Assembly (NCBI RefSeq): GCF_005484965.1
Contig: NZ_CP034036.1
Span: forward strand, 372,001 to 436,000
Direction: 5' to 3'
Source: Brenneria nigrifluens DSM 30175 = ATCC 13028
GTDB taxonomy: Bacteria > Pseudomonadota > Gammaproteobacteria > Enterobacterales > Enterobacteriaceae
Length of the DNA stretch: 64,000 nucleotides
Positions 42,794 to 51,388 of this stretch are shown in pieces. The notes beneath the pieces are model-generated. The model had not been told where the DNA came from, did no database searches, and saw nothing but the letters and a program-made list of their open reading frames with translations. How positions within the stretch are numbered: position 1 is the first letter of the stretch; every line of letters starts with the position of its first letter. The position numbers and the translations under genes are program-made.

Positions 42794-43483
42794 ATGGCGG
42801 AGTTACTGATTCAAGACCTGAGCGTCACCTTTCCCGATACGCCGGATGCCGTGCTGGATATTCCGGCGTTGCGTATTGCGGCGGGGGAGCGGGTGGCGGT
42901 GATGGGGCCGTCCGGCTCGGGCAAAACCACGCTGGTGAATGCCATTACCGGCATGGATAACAGCGGTACGGGCAGCGTGATCTGGGCGCGGCAGGATATC
43001 CGCCGGCTGAATGAAGCGGGACGCGATCGCTGGCGGGCCGGACACGTGGGGCTGGTGATGCAGGATTTTCATCTGTTTCCCGGTATGAGCGCGCTGGAAA
43101 ACGTCTTGCTGCCGGCGCGTTTTCATTACTTGCGCCTGCCCGCCGCGTTAAAGCGGCGAGCGGCCGATCTGCTGACGCAGGTCGAGCTGGATACCGGCAC
43201 GCGCCCGGTTGAGGTGCTGTCGCGCGGCGAAAAACAGCGGGTGGCGGTCGCCAGAGCGCTGCTGAGCGCGCCGAAAATTATCGTCGCCGATGAACCGACG
43301 GCCAGTCTGGATGCGCGCAGCGGCGAGCACATCGCCGATCTGCTGGCGACGCTGGCGCGCAACAACGGCGCCACGCTGGTGGCCATCACTCACGATCGCC
43401 ATCTGGCGGCGCGCATGACCCGTTGTCTGCAATTGGAAAAAGGGCGGCTGATCGCCGACCGCGCCCAACCGGAGGCGGCATGA
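42794..43483 (+). CDS. LolD/MacB-type ABC transporter ATP-binding protein
   Basis: A 229-aa nucleotide-binding subunit. Walker A is VMGPSGSGKTTLVNAITG (residues about 37-54), the signature LSRGEKQRVAVARALLS (in place of the usual LSGGQ), Walker B IIVADEPTASLDAR, and the H-loop VAITHDRHL. AAGGAGG lies 4-5 bp before the ATG at 42794, with an alternative GTG at 42791. It overlaps the permease start (ATGA). MacB/LolD-type ATPases drive mechanotransmission across the membrane rather than classical import, which suits a permease with one N-terminal and three C-terminal helices. Confidence 0.9.
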   Translation: MAELLIQDLSVTFPDTPDAVLDIPALRIAAGERVAVMGPSGSGKTTLVNAITGMDNSGTGSVIWARQDIRRLNEAGRDRWRAGHVGLVMQDFHLFPGMSALENVLLPARFHYLRLPAALKRRAADLLTQVELDTGTRPVEVLSRGEKQRVAVARALLSAPKIIVADEPTASLDARSGEHIADLLATLARNNGATLVAITHDRHLAARMTRCLQLEKGRLIADRAQPEAA

Positions 43484-44811
43484 TGATCCCATGGCGGCTG
43501 ATTTGGGTTGACTGGCGCCGCTTATGGCCGGGCATCCTGGTCGTGGTGTCGCTGATCGCGACCGCCACGGCGTTGAGTATTTCCGTCAGCCTCCAGGAAA
43601 GAGCGCTGCGCATGGGGAGCGCGCAGGCGGCGGATCGCTTTGATCTGGTGATCGGCGCGCCGGGCAGCGAAACGCAGCTGGTGCTCTCTTCCGTTTTCCT
43701 GCAACCCTCGGCGCTGACGCTGATCCCCGCGCAGGTACTGGACGACCTGGCGAAAAATCCGCTGGTGGCCTGGGCGGCGCCGGTGGCGTTTGGCGACTTC
43801 TATCAGGGGATGCCGATTGTCGGCACCACGGCGCCGCTGGTGACCGATAACGGCAAGCGGCGGCTGACGGCCGGGCGGGTATTTAACGATGGTTACGAAG
43901 CGGTGGTGGGCGAGCACAGCGGTTTGGCGCTGGGGGACAAATTCAGTCCCGTGCACGGGCAGATCGGCACCGAGGGCGCGCATGCGCACGACGGGGTGAC
44001 TTACACCGTGGTGGGGATTTTGCCCGCCGACGGCAGCGCCTGGGACAAGGCGATTCTGGTGCCGGTGAACGCGGTCTGGCGGGTACACGGCATTCAGCCG
44101 CCGGGCGACGCCGGGCATGACCATCACGAGGATGAAGAGCCTCAGGGCGCGCATAAGCACCATGATGACGATCGTCACGGCGATGAGCGCCATGCGGACG
44201 AACGCCATAACCACGACGAAGGGCATCACGCAGAGGAGCACGAGCGCGACGCGCGGCAGGAACATGCTCATCCGGCGGGGGTGCCGGCCATTGTGGTCAA
44301 GCCCAAGAGTATCGCCGGGGCTTATCAGCTGCGTTCGCTGTATCGCAGCAACCAGACTCAGGCGGTGTTTCCCGGCGAAGTGCTGGTAAAACTCTATTCT
44401 ATTCTGGGGGATATCCGCGAGCTGCTGGTTTACCTCTCCGTGGGAACCCAGGCGCTGGTCGGCGTGGCGGTGGCGATGGTGGCGGTGATTCATCTGCGGC
44501 AGCGGCAAAAACAGATTGGCGCGCTGCGGGCGTTCGGCGCGCCGCGTTACGGTATTTTCGCGCTGATCTGGTGCGGGCTGATGTCGCTGGTGAGCGCCGG
44601 GGTGCTGCTGGGGACGGGCATCGGCTATGCCGCCGCCCGGGCCATTGCGGTGATCATGAGCGAGAAGAGCGGTTTTATCCTGCCGGTGACGCTGGAATGG
44701 GAAGATATAAGGTTCGTCTTGCTCTTGCTGCTGGTCGCCGCCGGAGTACTGACCCTTCCCGCCATGCTGGCTTATCGCCGGTCGCCCGCCGCGGCGCTGC
44801 GGGGGGCGTGA
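43480..44811 (+). CDS. FtsX/MacB-like ABC permease with a His-rich periplasmic loop
   Basis: A 443-aa inner-membrane protein with a transmembrane helix at about 14-36, a large periplasmic domain, and three C-terminal helices (LVYLSVGTQALVGVAVAMV, GIFALIWCGLMSLVSAGVLL, IRFVLLLLLVAAGVLTLPAM): the FtsX/MacB layout. Residues about 212-265 form an extreme His/Asp/Glu segment (AGHDHHEDEEPQ through RQEHAH) with about 15 histidines, and GAHAHDG occurs earlier. This points to binding of zinc or a similar metal in the periplasm. It resembles, in general layout, the zinc-regulated zrg genes of Vibrio (from memory). The role is inferred. Confidence 0.87.
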   Translation: MMIPWRLIWVDWRRLWPGILVVVSLIATATALSISVSLQERALRMGSAQAADRFDLVIGAPGSETQLVLSSVFLQPSALTLIPAQVLDDLAKNPLVAWAAPVAFGDFYQGMPIVGTTAPLVTDNGKRRLTAGRVFNDGYEAVVGEHSGLALGDKFSPVHGQIGTEGAHAHDGVTYTVVGILPADGSAWDKAILVPVNAVWRVHGIQPPGDAGHDHHEDEEPQGAHKHHDDDRHGDERHADERHNHDEGHHAEEHERDARQEHAHPAGVPAIVVKPKSIAGAYQLRSLYRSNQTQAVFPGEVLVKLYSILGDIRELLVYLSVGTQALVGVAVAMVAVIHLRQRQKQIGALRAFGAPRYGIFALIWCGLMSLVSAGVLLGTGIGYAAARAIAVIMSEKSGFILPVTLEWEDIRFVLLLLLVAAGVLTLPAMLAYRRSPAAALRGA

Positions 44812-44965
44812 TGGCCTGGAATCTGCTTTGGCAATAAAGTGTCGGACTTGAGCAAGTCAGAATAACTAATGCGTAGTGCTCTGCATCTTTGTTCCGTCAT
44901 TATCGTTTTTAGCCGCTCGCTGTCCCATGATTGGCGGCATGTAATAATCATGGGGCGCAGAGATC

Positions 44966-45385
44966 GTGAGAAACGGAATTGTTGCGATCGTTGGGTCCCT
45001 GGATATTCCGTGGGGCGAGGTGAAAATTTTTAATCGGCGTGAGCGAACCGGACTAAGGCGTGAACTGCGTCAAAATCCTACCGAACCTGAACGCCGGCTG
45101 TGGGAGAAAATTCGGCATCGTCAGTTAGGCGTGAAATTCCGCAGACAGCATGGCATTGGTATTTATATTGTCGATTTTTATTGTGCCGAGTGCCATTTGG
45201 TCATTGAAGTCGACGGCGACAGCCATTTTTCGGCGCAAGGCAGCGCGCATGATTGTTTACGGGATGACTATATACGTTCTCTGGGTTTAAGCGTGTTGAG
45301 AATATCCAATACCGACATTATGAAAAATATTGATGGCGTATTGATGTTGATTAGCAGCGGGCTGGCGTCTGCCAAACGGAAGTGA
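44966..45385 (+). CDS. DUF559 family PD-(D/E)xK endonuclease-like protein
   Basis: About 139 aa from a GTG at 44966; a later GTG at 45020 (VKIFNRRERTGLRREL) is an equally possible start. The core is typical of DUF559: RELRQNPTEPERRLWEKIRH, KFRRQHGIGIYIVDFYCAEC and HLVIEVDGDSHFSAQGSAHD, then LRDDYIRSLGLSVLRISNTD. The Asp in VDFYC and the ExD in VIEVDGD match the catalytic residues of Vsr/PD-(D/E)xK nucleases. No biological function is established. The stop lies only 16 bp from palindromic repeat copy B, a position that may matter. Confidence 0.85.
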   Translation: MRNGIVAIVGSLDIPWGEVKIFNRRERTGLRRELRQNPTEPERRLWEKIRHRQLGVKFRRQHGIGIYIVDFYCAECHLVIEVDGDSHFSAQGSAHDCLRDDYIRSLGLSVLRISNTDIMKNIDGVLMLISSGLASAKRK

Positions 45386-45401
45386 ATATCTTTTGCCGCA
45401 C

Positions 45402-45483
45402 GACCCCCTCCCGACCTCCCCCTTCGCAGGGGGAGGAGAAAACCTGCTCCCTCCCCTGACAAGGAGAGGGTTGGGGTGGGGTC
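45402..45483. repeat. 82-bp palindromic CCTCCCC/GGGGAGG repeat, copy B
   Basis: It starts GACCCCCTCCC and ends GGGGTGGGGTC, with an inner perfect stem CCTCCCCCTTCGCAGGGGGAGG and a second, imperfect stem CCCTCCCCTGACAAGGAGAGGG. It has the same orientation as copy A at 42221-42302. It fills the gap between the DUF559 stop and the end of tex and may also act as terminator for both convergent genes. Confidence 0.85.
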
Positions 45484-45492
45484 GGCACAGGA

Positions 45493-47820
45493 TCAACGCT
45501 TTTTAAACGCCGCGGCCAGCGCGTCGCTCATGGCGCTGTTGCCTGCCGCCTGCGCGTTGGCCGGGCGGGGGCGGGATTTGCCGGCCGGCCGGTTGGCCGG
45601 GGCGCTGGCGTCGCGCGTTCCGGCGCCGCGGCGCGCGGCGGTTTCCCCCGGCTGTTCGTCCAGCCGCATGGTCAGCGCGATGCGCTTGCGTTGCAGGTCG
45701 ACCTCCATCACTTTGACTTTTACGATATCCCCGGCTTTCACCACCTTATGCGGGTCATCGACAAAGCGCTCGGCGAGGGCGGAGATATGCACCAGCCCGT
45801 CCTGGTGGACGCCGATATCCACAAAGGCGCCGAAGTTGGTGACGTTGGTGACCGCGCCTTCCAGGATCATGCCCGGCAGCAGATCGTTCATGGTTTCCAC
45901 GCCGTCGGCGAAGCTGGCGGTTTTGAACTCCGGCCGCGGATCGCGCCCCGGCTTCTCCAGCTCTTTGATGATGTCGGTGACGGTGGGCACGCCGAAACGC
46001 GCGTCGGTAAAGTCGGCGGGCTTCAGGTTGCGCAGCGCCTCGGGGTTGCCCATCAGGTTCTGAATGGCCTGTTCGGTGGCGGCAAGAATACGTTCCACCA
46101 CGGGATAGGCTTCCGGGTGAACCGTCGAGGCGTCCAGCGGGTTATCCCCGTGATTGATACGCAGAAAACCGGCGCACTGCTCGAAGGCTTTCGGTCCCAG
46201 GCGGCTGACTTTCAGCAGCTGTTCCCGGCTGCGGAAACGGCCGTTTTCGTCGCGCCAGGCCACCACATTCTGCGCCATCATCCGCGTTAGGCCCGCCACG
46301 CGGGTCAGCAGGGCGACGGAGGCGGTATTCAGATCGACGCCGACGGCGTTGACGCAGTCTTCCACCACCGCATCCAGCTTTTTCGCCAGCAGACTCTGGC
46401 TGACGTCGTGCTGATACTGGCCGACGCCGATGGATTTCGGATCGATTTTCACCAGCTCCGCCAGCGGGTCCTGCAAGCGGCGGGCGATGGACACCGCGCC
46501 GCGCAGCGACACGTCGAGATCGGGGAATTCCTGCGCCGCCAGCTCCGAGGCCGAATACACCGAGGCCCCCGCTTCGCTGACGATCACCTTCTGCGCTTTG
46601 ACGTCCGGGAACTGTTTTTGGGTATCAAGGAAGAAGCGTTCGGTCTCCCGCGAGGCGGTGCCGTTGCCGATGGCCACCAGCTCCACCTGATGCTTGATGC
46701 ACAGCGCGGCGACGATAGCCGCGGCTTTGGTCGCCTGGCCGGTATGCGGATAAATGGTATCGGTGGCCACCAGTTTGCCGGTGGCGTCCACCACCGCCAC
46801 TTTCACCCCGGTGCGCAAGCCGGGGTCCAGTCCCATAGTGGCGCGCATGCCCGCCGGCGCCGCCATCAGCAGGTCGTGCATATTGCGGGCGAAGACGTTG
46901 ATCGCTTCATCTTCCGCTTTTTCGCGCACGCTGCCCATCAGCTCGGTTTCCAGGTGCAGCAGCACCTTGATGCGCCAGGTCCAGTTAATCACCGCCCGCC
47001 GCCAGCCGTCCGCCGGCGCATTGCCCAGCCGCAGGTTCAGATGGTCGATAATAATCTGCTCGCAGTAGCTTTCACGCGGCGCTTCCTCAAACTGCGGATC
47101 GGCGTTGAGCGCCAACTGCAATATCCCTTCGTTGCGGCCGCGGAACATGGCCAGCGCCCGGTGGGAAGGCACTTGGGCAATCGGCTCATGATGGTCGAAA
47201 TAGTCGCGAAACTTCGCCCCTTGCTCCTCTTTCCCTTCCACCACGCGGGAAACCAGGTGGGCGTTCTTCCACAGATAGTGACGCACTTTCGCCAGCAGCG
47301 CCGCGTCCTCCGCAAAGCGCTCCATCAGAATATAGCGCGCGCCGTCCAGCGCCGCTTTCACGTCCGCCACGCCTTTGTCGGCGTCGACGTAAGCCTGCGC
47401 CGTCCGTTCCGGCTCCTGGGTCGGATCCCGCCACAGGCTCTCCGCCAGCGGTTCGAGGCCGGCCTCGATGGCGATCTGGCCGCGGGTGCGCCGCTTGGGC
47501 TTGTACGGCAGATAGAGATCTTCCAGTTCGGTCTTGCTCAGCGTGCCGTTAATGGCAGCGGCGAGCTGATCGGTCAGTTTTCCCTGTTCGTCGATGGATT
47601 TCAGAATAGTCCGGCGCCGATCGTCCAGTTCGCGCAGGTAACTCAGACGGGTTTCCAACTGACGCAGCTGCGTATCATCCAGCCCGCCGGTCACTTCCTT
47701 GCGGTATCGGGCGATAAAAGGGACGGTGTTGCCTTCGTCCAGCAGGCGGACGGCTGCGTCCACTTGCTCCGTACGCGCCTGCAGTTCGCCGGCGATAATC
47801 TGGCTTAATGAATCATTCAT
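45493..47820 (-). CDS. tex: Tex (YhgF) S1-domain RNA-binding transcription accessory protein
   Basis: A 775-aa protein (E. coli YhgF 773). It has an N-terminal helical Tex region (LSQIIAGELQARTEQVDAAV, FIARYRKEVTGGLDD), a YqgF/RNase H-like fold (MGLDPGLRTGVKVAVVDATG), helix-hairpin-helix segments (VNAVGVDLNTASVALLTRVA) and a C-terminal S1 domain (GAVTNVTNFGAFVDIGVHQD). The tail after the S1 domain is low-complexity Ala/Arg/Pro. It binds RNA and influences transcription and virulence genes in several bacteria. The start at 47820 (MNDSLSQ) is used rather than the open frame 24 bp upstream. In E. coli the gene lies next to feoABC and greB; here feo is absent. Confidence 0.96.
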   Translation of the reverse strand: MNDSLSQIIAGELQARTEQVDAAVRLLDEGNTVPFIARYRKEVTGGLDDTQLRQLETRLSYLRELDDRRRTILKSIDEQGKLTDQLAAAINGTLSKTELEDLYLPYKPKRRTRGQIAIEAGLEPLAESLWRDPTQEPERTAQAYVDADKGVADVKAALDGARYILMERFAEDAALLAKVRHYLWKNAHLVSRVVEGKEEQGAKFRDYFDHHEPIAQVPSHRALAMFRGRNEGILQLALNADPQFEEAPRESYCEQIIIDHLNLRLGNAPADGWRRAVINWTWRIKVLLHLETELMGSVREKAEDEAINVFARNMHDLLMAAPAGMRATMGLDPGLRTGVKVAVVDATGKLVATDTIYPHTGQATKAAAIVAALCIKHQVELVAIGNGTASRETERFFLDTQKQFPDVKAQKVIVSEAGASVYSASELAAQEFPDLDVSLRGAVSIARRLQDPLAELVKIDPKSIGVGQYQHDVSQSLLAKKLDAVVEDCVNAVGVDLNTASVALLTRVAGLTRMMAQNVVAWRDENGRFRSREQLLKVSRLGPKAFEQCAGFLRINHGDNPLDASTVHPEAYPVVERILAATEQAIQNLMGNPEALRNLKPADFTDARFGVPTVTDIIKELEKPGRDPRPEFKTASFADGVETMNDLLPGMILEGAVTNVTNFGAFVDIGVHQDGLVHISALAERFVDDPHKVVKAGDIVKVKVMEVDLQRKRIALTMRLDEQPGETAARRGAGTRDASAPANRPAGKSRPRPANAQAAGNSAMSDALAAAFKKR

Positions 47821-48121
47821 AGGTCTGATATCGATAGTCATCAATTAATGGGTTAAACAACTGGAGGACAGTTATACGGTTTGATAACAAAAAATGCCAG
47901 CCGTACCCGTCGCGGGAAGAGGGCTATCGCCGCGGCGGCATGGTAAAAAAACGGTTACCGGGGTAGGGTAAACTTTATCTGCATCAATTTTAGATAAGAT
48001 TGTGATCACCGCGCGGCGTTTTTAGCGTATTAAATAAGCATGGGGAAGTTGTTCGGCGACGGCGGGCGACCATAGCCATAAAATAGCCACCACCAGTAGC
48101 AATTGGGTCAGGAGAGCATCA
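47821..48121. other. intergenic region between tex and the citrate synthase paralogue
   Basis: About 300 bp between divergent genes, holding their promoters. A GTGATCAC palindrome lies at 48002-48009 but is too short for a CRP site. No reading frame, terminator or RNA gene was recognised. Confidence 0.6.
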
Positions 48122-49405
48122 ATGACAGTAAGAAAGGCCGCCCTTGTGCGCGACGGGCAGGAAGATATCACGCTGGATATTCGTTCGGGGCTGATGGGAA
48201 AGGATGCGCTGGATATCCGCCCGTTTGGCGCGCAGGAACTATACAGCTACGATCCCGGCTTTGCCAATACGGCGGGTTGCGAATCGGCGATTACCTACAT
48301 TGACGCCGCCAACAGCGTGCTGTTGCACCGCGGTTTTCCCGTCGAGCAACTGGCGGATAAATGCGATTTTACCGAAGTCTGCTTTATTCTTCTGTACGGC
48401 GAGGCGCCCTCCAGGGACGAATACGCCAGCTTCGCCAATACCATCACCCGCCATACCCTGGTGCATGAGCAGATCGGCCGGATGTTCAGCGGCTTTCGGC
48501 GCGACGCCCATCCCATGGCGCTGATGTGTGCGGTCGTCGGGGCGCTGGCGGCGTTCTACCATGACGTGCTGGATATTGATAACGCCGAACACCGTGAGCT
48601 GGCCGCGGTCCGGCTGCTGTCGAAAATGCCGACGCTGGCGGCGATGTGTTACAAATATTCGGTTGAACAGCCCGCGGTTTACCCGCGCAATGCGCTTTCC
48701 TATACCGGTAATTTCCTGCATATGCTGTTTGCGGTGCCGGCGGAAAAATATGAAGTGAATCCGGTGCTGGAAAGGGCGATGAACCGGATTCTGATTCTGC
48801 ACGCCGACCACGGCCAGTGCCCCTCCACCATGGCGGTCCGGGCTTCCGGTTCGTCCGGCGCCAATCCCTTCGCCTGCATCGCAGCGGGGCTGTCCTCGAT
48901 GTGGGGGCCGTTGCACGGGGGCGCCAACGAAGCCTGTATGCGTATGCTGGAAGAGATCAAAACGGTCGATCGCATTCCCGCATTTTTACAGCGCGCCAAG
49001 GATAAGCGCAGTTCGCTGCGGCTGATGGGGTTCGGTAATTCGATCTATCACCATTTCGATCCGCGCGCCGCCATCCTGCGCAAAACCTGCCATGAAGTGC
49101 TCAGCGAACTGGGAATGGAAGACAGCCTGCTGCAGGTCGCCGTCGAGCTGGAGCATATCGCCATTACCGATCCCTATTTCCTGGAGCATAAACTGTATCC
49201 CAGCGCCGATTTCTACACCGCGGTGATCCTGAAAGCGATGGGGCTGCCGTCATCCATGTTTACGGTGATCTCCGCGGTCGGCCGCACCGTAGGCTGGATT
49301 GCGCACTGGAATGAAATGCATGGGCAGGAGCTCAGGATCTATCGTCCGCGTCAGGTTTACACCGGGAAGCCTCGCCGGGACTATGTGTCCCGGCAGGATA
49401 AATAA
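48122..49405 (+). CDS. divergent type II citrate synthase paralogue with H306N substitution
   Basis: A 427-aa protein, the same length as hexameric GltA, recognisable by HADHGQCPSTMAVRASGSSG, GANPFACIAAGLSSMWGPLH and LVSLHGG-type neighbours. Of the three catalytic residues, His265 (WGPLHGGANEA, codon 48914-48916) and Asp363 (SADFYTAVILKAMG, codon 49208-49210) are kept. The second His is Asn306 (MGFGNSIYHHFDPRA, codon 49037-49039) where GltA has FGHRVY; the following Arg is Ser. It stands alone, away from sdh genes, between tex and poxB. It may use another acyl-CoA/keto acid pair, run slowly or be regulatory; normal citrate synthase activity is doubtful. Confidence 0.85.
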   Translation: MTVRKAALVRDGQEDITLDIRSGLMGKDALDIRPFGAQELYSYDPGFANTAGCESAITYIDAANSVLLHRGFPVEQLADKCDFTEVCFILLYGEAPSRDEYASFANTITRHTLVHEQIGRMFSGFRRDAHPMALMCAVVGALAAFYHDVLDIDNAEHRELAAVRLLSKMPTLAAMCYKYSVEQPAVYPRNALSYTGNFLHMLFAVPAEKYEVNPVLERAMNRILILHADHGQCPSTMAVRASGSSGANPFACIAAGLSSMWGPLHGGANEACMRMLEEIKTVDRIPAFLQRAKDKRSSLRLMGFGNSIYHHFDPRAAILRKTCHEVLSELGMEDSLLQVAVELEHIAITDPYFLEHKLYPSADFYTAVILKAMGLPSSMFTVISAVGRTVGWIAHWNEMHGQELRIYRPRQVYTGKPRRDYVSRQDK

Positions 49406-49498
49406 CGCCGGGAAGCCTGGTTGACGCCCTGAGCGGCCGATTTATACCGTGAATCAGGCGGCCGCTTTGCCGCCGGGGCGAGCGGCGCCGAGGCGGTG

Positions 49499-51220
49499 TT
49501 AACGCAGCCAGTTGGTTTTCGCCAGCTCAATCACTTCATCGCCGCGTCCGTTGATAATGGCGCGCAGCATGTAAAGGCTAAAGCCCTTTGCCTGATCCAG
49601 TTTGATCTGCGGCGGCATCGCCAGCTCTTCGGTGGCGGTGATGACGTCGAGCAGCACCGGGCCGTCGAAGGCAAAGGCCTCTTCCAACGCGGCGTTCAGC
49701 TCAGAGGCTTTTTCCACCCGGATGCCTTTCACGCCGCAGGCGTTGGCAATCGCCGCAAAGTCAGGATTTTTCAACTCGGTGCCGTCCGTCAGATAGCCGC
49801 CGGCCTTCATCTCCATGGCGACAAAGCCCAGCACGCTGTTGTTAAACACCACGATTTTCACCGGCAGCTTAAGTTGGGCGACCGACAGGAAATCGCCCAT
49901 CAGCATGCTGAACCCGCCGTCGCCGCTCAGCGAAATAACCTGGCGCCGGCGATCGATCGCCTGCGCTCCCAGCGCCTGCGGCATGGCGTTGGCCATTGAA
50001 CCGTGGCTGAACGAGCCGATCAGGCGGCGTTTGCCGTTCATTTGCAGATAGCGTGCGGCCCATACGGTCGGCGTTCCCACGTCGCAGGTAAAGATCGCAT
50101 CCTCGCTGGCGTAGCGGCTGATCTGCTGCGCCAGATACTGCGGGTGGATCGCCTGTTTATCGTTGGCGGTCGCCAGATCGTCGAGCCCTTTACGCGCGTC
50201 GGCGTAGTGCTCTAACGCCTTGTCGAGGAATTTGCGGTCGGTTTTTACCCCTAGCTGCGGCAGCAGCGCGGTCAGCGTGGATTTGATATCCCCCATCAGC
50301 GCCATATCCACATGGCAGTGCGAACCGAGGCTGCCGGGGTTGATATCGATCTGCACGATAGCGGCGTCGGCCGGGTAGAAGGCGCGGTAAGGGAACTGCG
50401 TGCCCAGCAGCACCAGCGTATCGGCGTTCATCATTGCGTGGTAGCCGGATGAGAAGCCGATCAGGCCGGTCATGCCGACGCTGTACGGGTTGTCATATTC
50501 AATATGCTCTTTGCCGCGCAGCGCGTGGACCACCGGCGCTTTCAGCGCGGCGGCCAGTTGCACCACTTCATCATGGGCGCCCGCACAGCCGCTGCCGCAC
50601 ATCAGCGTAATGTTTTTGGCTTTATTCAGCAGCTCGGCCAGCTTGCGCATCTCGCTTTCGTTGGGCTGAACCAGGGGATGCTGCGGCGGATACCAGTCCG
50701 CCGTCGCCTCTTCCGGCGCGGGTTGTAGCGCGATATCGCCGGGCAGTACCACCACGGAAACGCCGCGATTGAGAATCGCCTTGCGCATGGCGATGCCCAG
50801 CACCTGGGGGAGCTGTTGCGGATTGGAAACCAGCTCGCAGTAGTGGCTGCATTCGCGAAACAGTTCCTGCGGATGGGTTTCCTGGAAGTAGTTGCTGCCG
50901 ATTTCACTGGAAGGAATATGCGCGGCGATGGCGAGCACCGGAACGTGATTGCGATGGCAATCAAACAGGCCGTTAATCAAATGCAGGTTTCCGGGGCCGC
51001 AGGAGCCGGCGCAAACCGCCAGCTCGCCGCTGATTTGCGCCTCGGCGCCGGCGGCAAACGCCGCCACCTCTTCATGACGCGTCGGCATCCATTCGATGGT
51101 GCCCATACGGTTCAGGCTATCGCTCAACCCGTTCAGCGAATCGCCGGTTACGCCCCAAATGCGTTTTACGCCGGCGCTTTCCAGGGTTTTTGCTACTAAA
51201 GCGGCCACGGACTGTTTCAT
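49499..51220 (-). CDS. poxB: pyruvate:ubiquinone oxidoreductase (pyruvate dehydrogenase, acetate-forming) PoxB
   Basis: Peripheral membrane flavoenzyme that oxidatively decarboxylates pyruvate to acetate and CO2, reducing ubiquinone; ThDP and FAD dependent. It is 573 aa (E. coli 572). The N-terminal ThDP Pyr domain has WGVTGDSLNGLSDSLNRMGT with the conserved Glu in RHEEVAAFAAGAEAQ. The central FAD domain has MTGLIGFSSGYHAMMNADTL. The PP domain has SLSGDGGFSMLMGDFLSVAQ and FNNSVLGFVAMEMKAGGYLT. The C-terminal lipid-activation helix GFSLYMLRAIINGRGDEVIE is intact. It is usually RpoS-controlled in E. coli. Confidence 0.97.
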   Translation of the reverse strand: MKQSVAALVAKTLESAGVKRIWGVTGDSLNGLSDSLNRMGTIEWMPTRHEEVAAFAAGAEAQISGELAVCAGSCGPGNLHLINGLFDCHRNHVPVLAIAAHIPSSEIGSNYFQETHPQELFRECSHYCELVSNPQQLPQVLGIAMRKAILNRGVSVVVLPGDIALQPAPEEATADWYPPQHPLVQPNESEMRKLAELLNKAKNITLMCGSGCAGAHDEVVQLAAALKAPVVHALRGKEHIEYDNPYSVGMTGLIGFSSGYHAMMNADTLVLLGTQFPYRAFYPADAAIVQIDINPGSLGSHCHVDMALMGDIKSTLTALLPQLGVKTDRKFLDKALEHYADARKGLDDLATANDKQAIHPQYLAQQISRYASEDAIFTCDVGTPTVWAARYLQMNGKRRLIGSFSHGSMANAMPQALGAQAIDRRRQVISLSGDGGFSMLMGDFLSVAQLKLPVKIVVFNNSVLGFVAMEMKAGGYLTDGTELKNPDFAAIANACGVKGIRVEKASELNAALEEAFAFDGPVLLDVITATEELAMPPQIKLDQAKGFSLYMLRAIINGRGDEVIELAKTNWLR

Positions 51221-51388
51221 ACTTTTTCGCCTTTTGCTGAATGACTATGTTCCCGATTGCGAATCATTCTCCTCAAAAAAGCATACACCCATTACGCCGC
51301 ATGAGACGGCCAGGGGCGCGGTAAAATTGTGAACTAATGTTGTTACGGGCGGGATGCCGGTCAGACTCGATGTGATAAGACTCGTCGG

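Noticed and set aside
44812..44838. Eight-codon frame MAWNLLWQ after the His-rich permease
   Set aside because: It resembles the start of a permease gene and may be the stump of a lost third gene, but eight codons are too few to support a call.
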